A DNA stretch of 10,338 nt from Prevotellaceae bacterium (GTDB lineage Bacteria; Bacteroidota; Bacteroidia; Bacteroidales; Bacteroidaceae), in the NCBI GenBank assembly GCA_003150315.1, contig QAML01000096.1:1-10338 (forward strand), given 5' to 3'. Positions 1 through 8,240 of this stretch are shown here, piece after piece. The notes beneath the pieces are model-generated. The model ran no database searches, had not been told where the DNA came from, and worked only from the letters and a program-made list of their open reading frames with translations. The position numbers and the translations under genes were made by a program. Positions within the stretch are counted from its first letter, which is position 1, and every line of letters begins with the position of its first letter.

Positions 1-2515
1 AAAATCCAAAATCATCGGCAAATGCAATATCCATAATAATCTCGTGACGAAGAACTTCTATATCATTCTTATCGTCATAAGCAACCAAGTAGTATTTCTG
101 TGATTTATCGTATTTCTTGTTCTTAAAGTTAAAGCGGAGTCTGAACATACGCTTCGTCGTATCTTTATCTTTCTTATCTGCAATAACAATATTCTCATTA
201 GAAATCTTCTCGTTATTATCAGAAATGAAATATACTCGGTAACTTGTTTCTTTCACAACATCACTTACCGGCTCTGTCTGAACAAAATCCAGTGTCGTGA
301 TAAGGTTTGTAATCTTTGAAGTCAGACTTACAAGAGCAATCTCTGCAAGGCTTGTTTCCTTTTTACCCTTATCTACTTTCACATCAATCATTGGTACAAG
401 CATTTCCTGCGGAGAGCAGCCACCATGAACATAGTTCTGTCCTGCTCCTGCCACCTTGAAAATACCTGACGCAAGAGGGAACGATACAATACGCTCATCG
501 ACACTGCCAAGTACCTTGCCAACCGTTATATGGCAAACACCATCTGCCTTGATTTCTTCGGCAGATATGGAATAACGCTGTCCAACACTATTTGATTTGG
601 AAGCAGCTCCGGCAATCTTATCGGTTGCCTGAATTTTATCTCTCTTATAAATAAATCCGTGGTCTGCCGTCACAATAAAATGATACGTATTTGCCTGCGA
701 TGCAATCCTTTTTACCAAAGTATAAATCTCTTCGATTGCTTCTTCGCAGGCGGTAAACACTTCATTTTCAGAAGCCGCTTTATCTCCACGGGCATCTATC
801 TGATTGTGATAAATATACACAACGTCCTGTCCTGTAAAGACAGAACGAAGGTCTGCCTGCTTCATATTCTTAAATGCGTCAAACTGAACACATTTGCTGT
901 TTACTTTATACTCTCTTAAAATAGCTTCTCTCTGCTCTGTAGAAGCACAAACTTTCCCATCGACAAGGACATCGTAATCATTTGTATATTCTATCTTCTT
1001 ATGAGGAAGCAGGGAAGCCATACCCAACGGAGTGTATGACGGTAAAACACCTTGCATTGCACTGATAGCGGCATTGCATTTTTCATCTGCCAACATCTTC
1101 TCAAACAGCGTATGCGCAACCTCATAGCGGAGTGCATCGGATATAATAACTACTACTCTATCCTTTGAGTAATTGATGTGTCTTGCAAAGAAATCTCTCT
1201 GCAACGTAAGTCCTGTTTCTCCGTCTGTGTCTGCAAATTCATTGTTCCAGTTCACTGTAACCCGGTTCAGATACTCGTTTGTATAGATATTCTCAACCAG
1301 TTCCCTGATTTTCTCAAACTGCGTAGTATCTTCCAATTTATCAAAGTAAAAATAAAAGTATCTATAATAACGGTCAATCTTATAGGTCGTCTCCGTATAT
1401 TCCTTAACCAAGTTTTTGATACCACTGACCGGATGATACTTTCCGTCAGCAATAATATCAAAAGCATTCTGAAGAATAAAATACTCACAGCGAAAGTCTT
1501 TTCCAAAATGTTTCTTTCTTCGTTCAATGCAAAGCTCTGGAATGGTTTTTCCGTCCAGCTTTGCTCCAATATCTTCGTTTTCAAGTCTGCCGATTATCCA
1601 GTTAATCAGGATTTCATCCACGCCTGCAAAGATATTGCAGTCAACAAGTGTTTCAACTTCCATCTTATCCAGATAATTCTTTCCGTTTATTGCGTTGTAG
1701 GTAATATCCGAAATTTCATCAAAACGAGAACCATACAAATAACTGTTCATAAGATTATCCATAAAAGCAATGATATTTCCCGACTTGTAGGAAACAAACG
1801 GTTTCCAAGCCTGCGGCATATCGGTATGTATGCTCTTTGAGGCATAGGTAACAAACATCGTGATGATAAGTTTTTCAAGCGTAGGCTTCGGGTCGCTGTA
1901 ACCAAAAGCCAAATCAGCCTGCTGCCAAAAAGCAGTAAGCAAGTCATACTTTTCAAACTCGGCGAGATGTTTATTGTCTACCAATCCGTCATCTGTCAAA
2001 ATCGAACGCAAAACTTCCTCGAATGAGGCAGTCTTGTTCTTACAAAGCACGCTCATTAAAGCAACTTCAATCGCACTTCTGTTGAAGTTCTCAATTTCTA
2101 AATCATAGAACTTCTGCGTTCTCTCTTTATTCGCAAAGAATTTAATGTAATGCTGAATGACTGACTTGTACCTCTCGTCAATGCCTAAATCAAGGGTCAG
2201 CAGAGAAGCTCGGTCAGCAAAAAACTCTTTGGAATACCTGATAGTGTCTGCAAGATGATTATTTCTTATATCCGGTTTTGCAAACGGAGCATACACGAGA
2301 TAATTTGTCGTTGTGTCCTCTCGTTCCAAGAAATATTTGATATAGAACTGGTTGTCCGGCTCAAGATGCAGAACCTTTGCATTTTCCAGCTCCATACTGT
2401 CAATGTCCTGCTCAAACTCTGCATTAGCATCATACCAAAACACAAGTTTACGGACATCACTTGCGAACTCACTATTTAATTTGTCTGTAATTTGTTTTAA
2501 GTTTAGTTCAGCCAT
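1..2515 (-). CDS. pglZ: BREX type 1 alkaline-phosphatase-superfamily protein PglZ (stop codon just outside window)
   Basis: PglZ is the alkaline-phosphatase-superfamily component of BREX, a metal-binding hydrolase fold needed for phage exclusion and linked to methylation by PglX. I translated the whole frame: 838 codons with no interruption. Superfamily motifs are in order: VVVIISDALRYE with metal-binding Asp460, VLPSYTPLG with the likely catalytic Thr495, YHNQIDARGD (569-578), VTADHGF with Asp618 and His619, and HGGCSPQE (697-704). The visible protein ends in DDFGF, which looks like the usual PglZ C terminus. The single leftover base is a T on the minus strand, compatible with a stop codon, and the length fits the roughly 840 residues typical of the BREX-1 family. 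The gene is therefore probably complete except for two bases of its stop. The preferred start is ATG at 2515, which overlaps the upstream ApeA-like gene by 8 bases. Confidence 0.95.
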   Translation of the reverse strand, partial: MAELNLKQITDKLNSEFASDVRKLVFWYDANAEFEQDIDSMELENAKVLHLEPDNQFYIKYFLEREDTTTNYLVYAPFAKPDIRNNHLADTIRYSKEFFADRASLLTLDLGIDERYKSVIQHYIKFFANKERTQKFYDLEIENFNRSAIEVALMSVLCKNKTASFEEVLRSILTDDGLVDNKHLAEFEKYDLLTAFWQQADLAFGYSDPKPTLEKLIITMFVTYASKSIHTDMPQAWKPFVSYKSGNIIAFMDNLMNSYLYGSRFDEISDITYNAINGKNYLDKMEVETLVDCNIFAGVDEILINWIIGRLENEDIGAKLDGKTIPELCIERRKKHFGKDFRCEYFILQNAFDIIADGKYHPVSGIKNLVKEYTETTYKIDRYYRYFYFYFDKLEDTTQFEKIRELVENIYTNEYLNRVTVNWNNEFADTDGETGLTLQRDFFARHINYSKDRVVVIISDALRYEVAHTLFEKMLADEKCNAAISAMQGVLPSYTPLGMASLLPHKKIEYTNDYDVLVDGKVCASTEQREAILREYKVNSKCVQFDAFKNMKQADLRSVFTGQDVVYIYHNQIDARGDKAASENEVFTACEEAIEEIYTLVKRIASQANTYHFIVTADHGFIYKRDKIQATDKIAGAASKSNSVGQRYSISAEEIKADGVCHITVGKVLGSVDERIVSFPLASGIFKVAGAGQNYVHGGCSPQEMLVPMIDVKVDKGKKETSLAEIALVSLTSKITNLITTLDFVQTEPVSDVVKETSYRVYFISDNNEKISNENIVIADKKDKDTTKRMFRLRFNFKNKKYDKSQKYYLVAYDDKNDIEVLRHEIIMDIAFADDFGF

Positions 2516-4034
2516 TTTGCTCATCCCCTTTCTCTATGTTATAGAGAATATCGTCTGAGGTTTCTCCTGCTTTTCGCAAATCCTGAGTTTGAAAATGCAA
2601 TTCCGAATCCCAAATGATAATTTTTCGAGTGATTTCTTTATCCATACCCATCGCTGAGTAAAAGATCATAAGAAGAAGTGCTTTTAGAACCCTTATAGTA
2701 TCATTCAACTGTATAGGTTCTAACACATTCACTCTGTCTCGTTTGTAGTGAGCGTAGTAGTTTCTTGTACCAACAATGTAGCGATAGAATGCCTTTATAT
2801 AGTCCGACTCATTATCGTATTCAACCTGTTTCTCTCTGGCAAGCTCACATATTTTCTTTGCATTGAGTGAAATGACATTGAAATACTGCTGATCAAGATC
2901 AGTCAACCTTTGTTCAAGGCTTATTCTTCCAAGAAATCCTTTTGCAATCCACTCAGCTATCTTGGAAGCATGGGCAGAATTAAATTTCCATTCAGGGACA
3001 GACTGTTCTAATACTTGCGTAAATAAAGGCTTTCCGTCATCTGTGAAAATCAGTCTCTTTATGGACTTCTCGGATTTCTTTATCTCATCATGCAGTTTTG
3101 TTGCAACTTCCTCATCACAAGATATTCTAAGATGATAGCCCTCCAATATTTTCACATATTCTACAAGAATGTCCTCTGCATAGAGCTGCCTCTTTTTATT
3201 TGCATCAAAAAACATTCTACGAACCAACTCGAAAGTTTTATCTATGCAAAAATCATACCAGTGACTGAATAATTCAACAAGCTTGCCATCTATTTTTTCG
3301 AGCGAAGTACGAGGCTTTTCCATGATTCCAATATTCAGCAGATTGTATGAAAAGTCCCTGTTCAAGTACAGCCAATTTCTATACTTCTCATCACCCAAAT
3401 TCAAGCGGATGTCTTCAGCAGTAGAGACATGACCTACCATCAGTCCCCAAAATTGCATTAGAATCTCTATATCATCAACAACTTGCTGTATGTCGGCATC
3501 ACCTTCGTAACTAACAAATAGTCTTGGCTGGTTTTTGAGTACGATAGTAGTTCTACTATCAGATTCAAGAACCTTTGTTAATGTTTCTGATTCAAAACGC
3601 AATTCGATACGAGGACAGTTTTCTTTTAATACAAGCGAAGGAAACTTGTACTCAAAGGCTGTAAGTGTTTGAGTCGCATCAATGCCAAAGTCAACCGTTT
3701 TAAGCTGCAACCAATCAATGATTTCTGGAATAATGAAGGAAAATTCTTTGATGCCCTTCACATTCATCCCCAATTCAAATTCACCATTTTGCTGAAGGAC
3801 AAAAGCTACTCGATAGCTTGTTGAGTGCGTAAGTGTACGATTAACACCCACATTACCGGGGCCATTTGTAAACACTTTATAATTATGTCCACCATCGCTC
3901 CCTACAAAAGCACAATTAAACGGCTCACTATAATCGCCGTGATAAAACTCGATACTGTTTCCATCAACAATAAGTTCTGCCACTTTTGGATTGCCTGTTC
4001 CTTCTTTTTCCCAAGTGCCAAGATAACGCTTCAT
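2508..4034 (-). CDS. ApeA-like HEPN ribonuclease embedded in the BREX operon
   Basis: This is a 508-residue protein with two recognisable parts. The N-terminal part (residues 1 to about 150) opens with YLGTWEKEG and is rich in predicted beta strands. It resembles the N-terminal domain found in ApeA proteins. The C-terminal part is helical and carries the HEPN catalytic motif R-x4-H as RNYYAH (Arg424 to His429), followed by a long hydrophobic helix (residues 447-464), as in Apea-HEPN domains. Proteins of this family are abortive-infection effectors thought to cut RNA when phage is sensed, with the N-terminal domain as the likely sensor. It is somewhat shorter than the classical ApeA. The gene follows pglX by 21 bases and its TGA overlaps the pglZ start by 8 bases, so it is cotranscribed and probably coupled. 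It is not a core BREX gene. Family assignment is from memory of sequence patterns; the HEPN motif is seen directly. Confidence 0.82.
   Translation of the reverse strand: MKRYLGTWEKEGTGNPKVAELIVDGNSIEFYHGDYSEPFNCAFVGSDGGHNYKVFTNGPGNVGVNRTLTHSTSYRVAFVLQQNGEFELGMNVKGIKEFSFIIPEIIDWLQLKTVDFGIDATQTLTAFEYKFPSLVLKENCPRIELRFESETLTKVLESDSRTTIVLKNQPRLFVSYEGDADIQQVVDDIEILMQFWGLMVGHVSTAEDIRLNLGDEKYRNWLYLNRDFSYNLLNIGIMEKPRTSLEKIDGKLVELFSHWYDFCIDKTFELVRRMFFDANKKRQLYAEDILVEYVKILEGYHLRISCDEEVATKLHDEIKKSEKSIKRLIFTDDGKPLFTQVLEQSVPEWKFNSAHASKIAEWIAKGFLGRISLEQRLTDLDQQYFNVISLNAKKICELAREKQVEYDNESDYIKAFYRYIVGTRNYYAHYKRDRVNVLEPIQLNDTIRVLKALLLMIFYSAMGMDKEITRKIIIWDSELHFQTQDLRKAGETSDDILYNIEKGDEQNG
2525..2531 (-). promoter_or_regulatory. 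Weak Shine-Dalgarno site of pglZ, inside the ApeA-like gene
   Basis: AAAGGGG on the minus strand ends 9 bases before the ATG at 2515, within the last codons of the ApeA-like gene. A second in-frame ATG at 2524 would add Met-Ser-Lys but directly abuts this site, leaving no spacing, so 2515 is preferred. The two genes share the 8 bases ATGGCTGA (2508-2515), a typical translational-coupling arrangement. Confidence 0.6.
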
Positions 4035-4040
4035 GGAGTT

Positions 4041-4049
4041 CCCCCCTTT
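4041..4049 (-). promoter_or_regulatory. Shine-Dalgarno site of the ApeA-like gene, with a run of six G
   Basis: The minus strand reads AAAGGGGGG, then six bases, then the ATG at 4034. The AAGGGG core is a plausible ribosome binding site in the 21-base gap after pglX. The run of six G on the minus strand is short but could slip and alter spacing. I see no other start with a better site. Confidence 0.65.
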
Positions 4050-4055
4050 CTATGT

Positions 4056-7000
4056 CTATTTTATTTTGACCAGCACTTGCAAGAGCTTGCCGTCCTGTGC
4101 AGTCTGAACCTTTTCGTAGTTGACTTTCACGCCGTCGTCAAGATCAATGTCGATACGGGAAAGAGCCAAATGTGCAACCATTGCGTCGTAATCCTTTGTT
4201 TCCTTAATCTGTTTCTGAAGTTTTTCCTTACGCTTCGTTGCGTTGGAGATTTCCTTGTTATCGCTGCTGTTGTCGATGATTTCCTGCATACGCTCTATCT
4301 CTTTTTCATAGACACGCTGAATACGATGCAGATACTCAACTCGGACATTACCAATAGCGTCGGCATTCCAGCGGTGCATATAAACAAGAGCCTTAAAACC
4401 GTTCTGCTTGCCACTGTCAAAGAGCCAATAGATAGGACGCTTCTGATAAGTCTTGATATGGTCTTTGATGAAGTCACTAAGGAAGTAATTCCTGATTACT
4501 TCACGACTTGTCTTACCTTTATTACCAAGCGCATTGGCAATAAAATCAAGATTTTCTTCAAGCGTATCTTCTCCATAAACCTTTTTCAGCCAAGCACAAA
4601 ACAGACCGACTATATCATCTTCAAAATACTCTTCATCTGTAACAGGAATACAGTTGTCTTCATCAGGAATAAAAGTATCATATTTACTGTTATCCCATTC
4701 TCCACCTGCATAAGCAAGTCCATCTACATCGAGAGAGTATCTGCCGAACATACAGCCTACAGCATACGAAATCAACGACTTGATGTCACGCTGTAAATCT
4801 GCTTTGCGAACCGTCACATCTTTATCTTCAACATCAGGTGTGAGTTCATCCTGTAAGCCGTAAATATCAATGAATATACGGTTTAGTTCTTCTTCATTTG
4901 CTTTCAGCTGATTGAAACGATTTTCACATTCATTTTGCCATTCTTCAAATGAGGTTTTAACTGTTGAAGTTTTACGAATAAGTGGGTGTTTAACAAAGTC
5001 CCAAGAGGTTTCAAATGAGTCCCAATCTAATTTTGAAATATTTACATTTTTTTCAGCCAATGATTCTATGTTATCATTTCCCCAGTTTTCAAATGGCAAA
5101 TTTGCAAAATCTCCCAATTTAAAGTGAATTGTAGGATTTAAAATTTTACTTAATTCATTCACAAATTTGGTATTTAAAAATCCTAATAATTTAAATTCAA
5201 AGTTTTGATTAACAAATGCCGTTGCTGCAGCTGCATCAAACAAAAATCCATCTTCATATTTTCTAAATGAAACATTTCCAGATGTTATATCATTCCATGA
5301 AATATGGGATTTAAAATTGTATTCTAAATTAAAATTATGTGCCCACACTCGTGTTCCGCTTGGGTGTAATGTTGTTTGTAATTCAATTCCATCATTATAC
5401 CAATTTACAACGAACTCCCTATTTCCATACCATTTTCTATAATTACCTGCTTTATCATATGGAAACCATTTTAATTTTGATTTTTTTGCTGATTCTCTAT
5501 TCATATTAAATCCGATCGCGCTATCATTAACCTCATACCAAAATCTTAAATATTTATCATTTTGACCTGTAGTTAATCCCATTCTTGGTTCAGCTATATC
5601 CATAACTTTGCCTTTTTCAAACGCTTTAAAGACATTCTCACTCACCCAATAAGCAACAGGTGAGCCGGGGATTTTTGAGAAGTTTGACTGATCGGCTTCG
5701 TAGAAATACCCACACGCTTTATCTGCAAGTGCCTCAAGTACCTTTTGCTTCTGTACTTCCATTCCACCTTTGAAATCAGATAATCTAAAACAAAGTGATT
5801 TTTCTGTATTCTTGCAATTCTGAAATATAAACGAACAAATCGGCACAGTCGCTTCCTCAAAAGCAGAGTATTCCATCTGCACCAATGTGGTAATTGATTT
5901 CGTATCAATAACGAACTCTCTCAACTTCTCGTAAGTCTTGATAAACATCCAAACAAACGGAGTCATAAATGCAGAATATCCTTCCGGCTTACAATAACCG
6001 AAATTACGGTAAATAAATACGCTAAACAAGTCGCCGGAATACGGCTTATAATTATCAACTACAAACTTTTTAAGCTGACCTTCCAACTTGTTCATATACG
6101 GCGGATTGGTACAAACAACTGCATATTTTTTGCTCATAATCTCAGCCTGTCTTGCAAGCTGAATCATTTTAGGCAAGGTATCGTTCATCCAAGTTGTTGT
6201 GAAAATATCAATCTGCGTTGTATTGCTTTCAATATCGTTCAAATGCAGTGTAAAGCTCTCATAATCTCTTTTTTCAACAGTCTGCAAAGTACCGATTTCC
6301 TGTGCGTCCCTATATACATTAACCAGATATTCTCCGGTTTTGTTCTGCTCATTGTCAATTGTCAATCCATCGCAATAGAATTTATCAATACCATTGCTTT
6401 CTTCTACAACCGCCAGATTATTGGCGATACCCTTTGTTAATACACGACGATTATAACTGCGTGCTTTCATCATTACAGCAAAATAGGCAAGCTGATATGC
6501 ACGCTTATCTATGTCCATACCGAACAGATTATTTTCTACAATACTTGCTGCTGCATCTCTGTCGGAATATCCCGATTCACGATATATCTCCATAAGCACA
6601 TCAAACGCATACACGAGAATATGTCCGCTTCCCATACAAGGGTCAAAGAAAGTTAAATCCGTAGGATAAACCTTCTCATCAATATATTTAATCTTGCCAT
6701 TTTTAGGCGTAACAAAGAAGTTGAGTTTTTCAGCCAACCTACTTTCAGGATTTCTTTCAATCCAATATCTTCCCAAAGAATTATCCACCATATAACGAAC
6801 AACCCAGTCTGTTGTAAACAATTGAGTGGCTGCCGGAATATCTGCTTTTTTTACAGTGCCTTTATAGATATTTACAATGTCATCGTGCTTCTTAGAGATG
6901 TAATACTGATACATCCAACCGATAATCTCAACCTGTCCTTCTTTTTCAACATTGAAATCATCTTCGTCTATATCGTGAACAAGGTGATATACAATACCAT

Positions 7001-7610
7001 CTATATCCGTAAAGGAAATTGTGAGCAGTAATTCCGAATAATCATCAGTCTTTTCAAACAGTTCAGGCAGAATATCGTGGAGCTTATTGCACTGCCTAAT
7101 AAAGATCATACGAAACAACTCGTCCAGTTTGTTCTCATCTTTTAACTGAACAATTCTTTCCTGCTCATATGAAGTAAACTCCAAATCCGTATCAAACGGT
7201 GTTGTTACAAAATCAGGCTCATTCTTTGCCTTGTTCTCGGAAGAAAGCACACGAATACCTGAAGGCAGATAATCGTTGACTTCCATAAAGCGGATGGCAA
7301 TAAGACGATTGAACCAAGTATAGGCAACTTCTTCAACTACGTAGTTAAAGGCTTCTTTATAGTCCTTGGTATCTTTTTCTTTTTGATTGATCGCCTTGAC
7401 CAAAGCATCACGCTGTGAAATTTCTTTGTCGGATACTTCTGCATAGTCTTTTGTGCCAATATCAAAAAACTGCAAATCGTTTGTTGACTGTGGCAGCTTC
7501 TCAGCAATACCGTTTTCACTAATACCAAGCATACCTGCCTTATATGTAATATCGGATATAAGTTTTTCTCTCGCCCATACCGCAAAATTCTTTATCGCTG
7601 TTTTGTTCAT
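4056..7610 (-). CDS. pglX: BREX type 1 adenine-specific DNA methyltransferase PglX (BrxX)
   Basis: PglX transfers a methyl group from S-adenosylmethionine to adenine N6 in a short asymmetric site. This marks host DNA, and the protein also takes part in phage exclusion. The gene is intact at 1,184 residues, close to the roughly 1,200 usual for the family. The N-terminal 300 residues are helical. The SAM-binding motif I is FFDPCMGSGH (residues 321-330) and the catalytic motif IV is NPPY (502-505). Both occur in the order typical of gamma-class N6-adenine methyltransferases. Residues about 650-880 would hold the target recognition domain and are encoded by unusually AT-rich DNA. The C-terminal part contains a long charged helix near 1095-1140. 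I see no obvious restriction-nuclease motif, which together with brxC and pglZ favours BREX over a single-chain type IIG enzyme. Stop is TAG, 21 bases before the ApeA-like gene. Confidence 0.95.
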   Translation of the reverse strand: MNKTAIKNFAVWAREKLISDITYKAGMLGISENGIAEKLPQSTNDLQFFDIGTKDYAEVSDKEISQRDALVKAINQKEKDTKDYKEAFNYVVEEVAYTWFNRLIAIRFMEVNDYLPSGIRVLSSENKAKNEPDFVTTPFDTDLEFTSYEQERIVQLKDENKLDELFRMIFIRQCNKLHDILPELFEKTDDYSELLLTISFTDIDGIVYHLVHDIDEDDFNVEKEGQVEIIGWMYQYYISKKHDDIVNIYKGTVKKADIPAATQLFTTDWVVRYMVDNSLGRYWIERNPESRLAEKLNFFVTPKNGKIKYIDEKVYPTDLTFFDPCMGSGHILVYAFDVLMEIYRESGYSDRDAAASIVENNLFGMDIDKRAYQLAYFAVMMKARSYNRRVLTKGIANNLAVVEESNGIDKFYCDGLTIDNEQNKTGEYLVNVYRDAQEIGTLQTVEKRDYESFTLHLNDIESNTTQIDIFTTTWMNDTLPKMIQLARQAEIMSKKYAVVCTNPPYMNKLEGQLKKFVVDNYKPYSGDLFSVFIYRNFGYCKPEGYSAFMTPFVWMFIKTYEKLREFVIDTKSITTLVQMEYSAFEEATVPICSFIFQNCKNTEKSLCFRLSDFKGGMEVQKQKVLEALADKACGYFYEADQSNFSKIPGSPVAYWVSENVFKAFEKGKVMDIAEPRMGLTTGQNDKYLRFWYEVNDSAIGFNMNRESAKKSKLKWFPYDKAGNYRKWYGNREFVVNWYNDGIELQTTLHPSGTRVWAHNFNLEYNFKSHISWNDITSGNVSFRKYEDGFLFDAAAATAFVNQNFEFKLLGFLNTKFVNELSKILNPTIHFKLGDFANLPFENWGNDNIESLAEKNVNISKLDWDSFETSWDFVKHPLIRKTSTVKTSFEEWQNECENRFNQLKANEEELNRIFIDIYGLQDELTPDVEDKDVTVRKADLQRDIKSLISYAVGCMFGRYSLDVDGLAYAGGEWDNSKYDTFIPDEDNCIPVTDEEYFEDDIVGLFCAWLKKVYGEDTLEENLDFIANALGNKGKTSREVIRNYFLSDFIKDHIKTYQKRPIYWLFDSGKQNGFKALVYMHRWNADAIGNVRVEYLHRIQRVYEKEIERMQEIIDNSSDNKEISNATKRKEKLQKQIKETKDYDAMVAHLALSRIDIDLDDGVKVNYEKVQTAQDGKLLQVLVKIK
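4970..5640 (-). other. AT-rich segment of pglX covering the putative target recognition domain
   Basis: Hand counting of nine 60-base lines from 5041 to 5580 gives about 28% GC. Lines sampled elsewhere in pglX give 33-53%, mostly about 40%. The right boundary is fairly sharp near 5640-5660, where a GC-richer stretch encoding the conserved PGSPVAYW (residues 648-655) begins. The left boundary is more gradual, near 4900-4970. The segment encodes residues of about 657-880, downstream of the methylation motifs, where the DNA-reading domain of PglX lies. The boundaries are approximate. Confidence 0.6.
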
Positions 7611-7616
7611 CTTGTA

Positions 7617-7621
7617 CCTCC
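7617..7621 (-). promoter_or_regulatory. Shine-Dalgarno site of pglX
   Basis: GGAGG on the minus strand lies 6 bases before the pglX ATG (7608-7610), within the 12-base gap after the TGA of the small gene. Good spacing supports this start, and the short gap supports cotranscription. Confidence 0.85.
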
Positions 7622-7622
7622 G

Positions 7623-8225
7623 TCAGGAAATCTTTAATACCAATGGCAATAATGCAATACCAACATCTACGCCTTTATCTGCAATCCACTTAATAATCTC
7701 TTTCACCTTAGACCATTTCTTACTTTTGCTGTCTTTGGCACTTACGATTTCTTCGAGTTCATTGATTCGCTTTTGTATTTCCTCAATTTCTTCATTGGTC
7801 AGAGCAGTCATTGAGTTAATCGTCTCTCGTGCCATATTAAAAGACATATCAAAGCTGTTATGATTTTCATTGGTATTAGTATTGTTTATTGTAATATTAC
7901 CTTTCCTTAACTCGACCTGTAATCGAAGTTTCTCAAGCTCTCTTTGTTCTCGTTCAGTTTCTGCTTGTTGTCTCTTTTTTTCACTTTCATCATTCAAGAC
8001 TGCTTTATCATACTCAAGTTTTGCCTTTAATTTTCTAATATCCGACATTAAATCAACACTACCGTCATATGAGTTATAATAATCCAGATAAAGTCCACTT
8101 AGTTCATCTTGATTGATGAACACTCTTGTAATATCTTCAATCAGTGCTTCTACTTCTCCTTGTTCAAAAGTAGAAGCATTGTCGAGTTTTTCAATATATT
8201 GGTCTAACAGAATTACTAATTCCAT
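7623..8225 (-). CDS. Small coiled-coil protein of unknown function inserted between brxC and pglX
   Basis: I do not recognise a named family for this 200-residue protein. Residues 1-60 are acidic and helical. Residues about 62-108 form a strongly charged coiled coil (LKAKLEYDK..., then an E/R/Q-rich stretch). An Asn/Thr-rich linker follows at 110-123 (ITINNTNTNENHN), then a second short coiled coil at 142-162 (TNEEIEEIQKRINELEE). The C-terminal tail starts at Trp171 with a basic amphipathic part and ends in hydrophobic residues (VDVGIALLPLVLKIS). There are no catalytic motifs and no N-terminal signal peptide. The tail could be a membrane-associated or oligomerising helix. The gene starts 13 bases after brxC and ends 12 bases before pglX, so it is cotranscribed with BREX. 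It is not a standard BREX type 1 core component. Its GC content is about 34% over eight hand-counted lines, slightly below its neighbours. A role as a BREX accessory or regulatory scaffold is inference only. Confidence 0.85.
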   Translation of the reverse strand: MELVILLDQYIEKLDNASTFEQGEVEALIEDITRVFINQDELSGLYLDYYNSYDGSVDLMSDIRKLKAKLEYDKAVLNDESEKKRQQAETEREQRELEKLRLQVELRKGNITINNTNTNENHNSFDMSFNMARETINSMTALTNEEIEEIQKRINELEEIVSAKDSKSKKWSKVKEIIKWIADKGVDVGIALLPLVLKIS

Positions 8226-8233
8226 ACAATATT

Positions 8234-8240
8234 CCTCCTT
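8234..8240 (-). promoter_or_regulatory. Shine-Dalgarno site AAGGAGG, inside the brxC stop
   Basis: A perfect AAGGAGG on the minus strand lies 8 bases upstream of the ATG at 8225 and shares two bases with the TAA stop of brxC (8239-8241). It fixes the start of the small gene at 8225. An in-frame TTG at 8249 lies upstream of this site and inside brxC, so it is not a credible start. The arrangement suggests that ribosomes finishing brxC re-initiate on the small gene. Confidence 0.88.

Noticed and set aside
1178..1840. A 220-codon plus-strand open frame inside pglZ
   Set aside because: It is fully antisense to intact pglZ motifs, rich in Ile, Phe, Cys and Lys in the manner of a shadow frame, and not part of any operon on that strand.
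3825..4796. A 323-codon plus-strand open frame across the pglX / ApeA-like junction
   Set aside because: It is antisense to two well-supported genes, spans their boundary, has a composition typical of the reverse strand of coding DNA, and shows no convincing ribosome binding site or recognisable domain.
5047..5487. Two runs of seven A on the minus strand (5047-5053 and 5481-5487) in pglX as phase-variation tracts
   Set aside because: PglX phase variation through homopolymers is known in principle, but seven A in AT-rich DNA is unremarkable and the frame is intact, so there is no positive evidence of switching.
4056..7610. PglX as a single-chain type IIG restriction-modification enzyme
   Set aside because: I see no clear nuclease motif, and brxC and pglZ in the same operon make BREX PglX the better call.
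7453..7863. A 136-codon plus-strand open frame with Ser/Leu/Ile-rich, membrane-like content
   Set aside because: The hydrophobic look is the reverse complement of the charged coiled coil in the small minus-strand gene. It overlaps that gene and the start of pglX, including their ribosome binding site.
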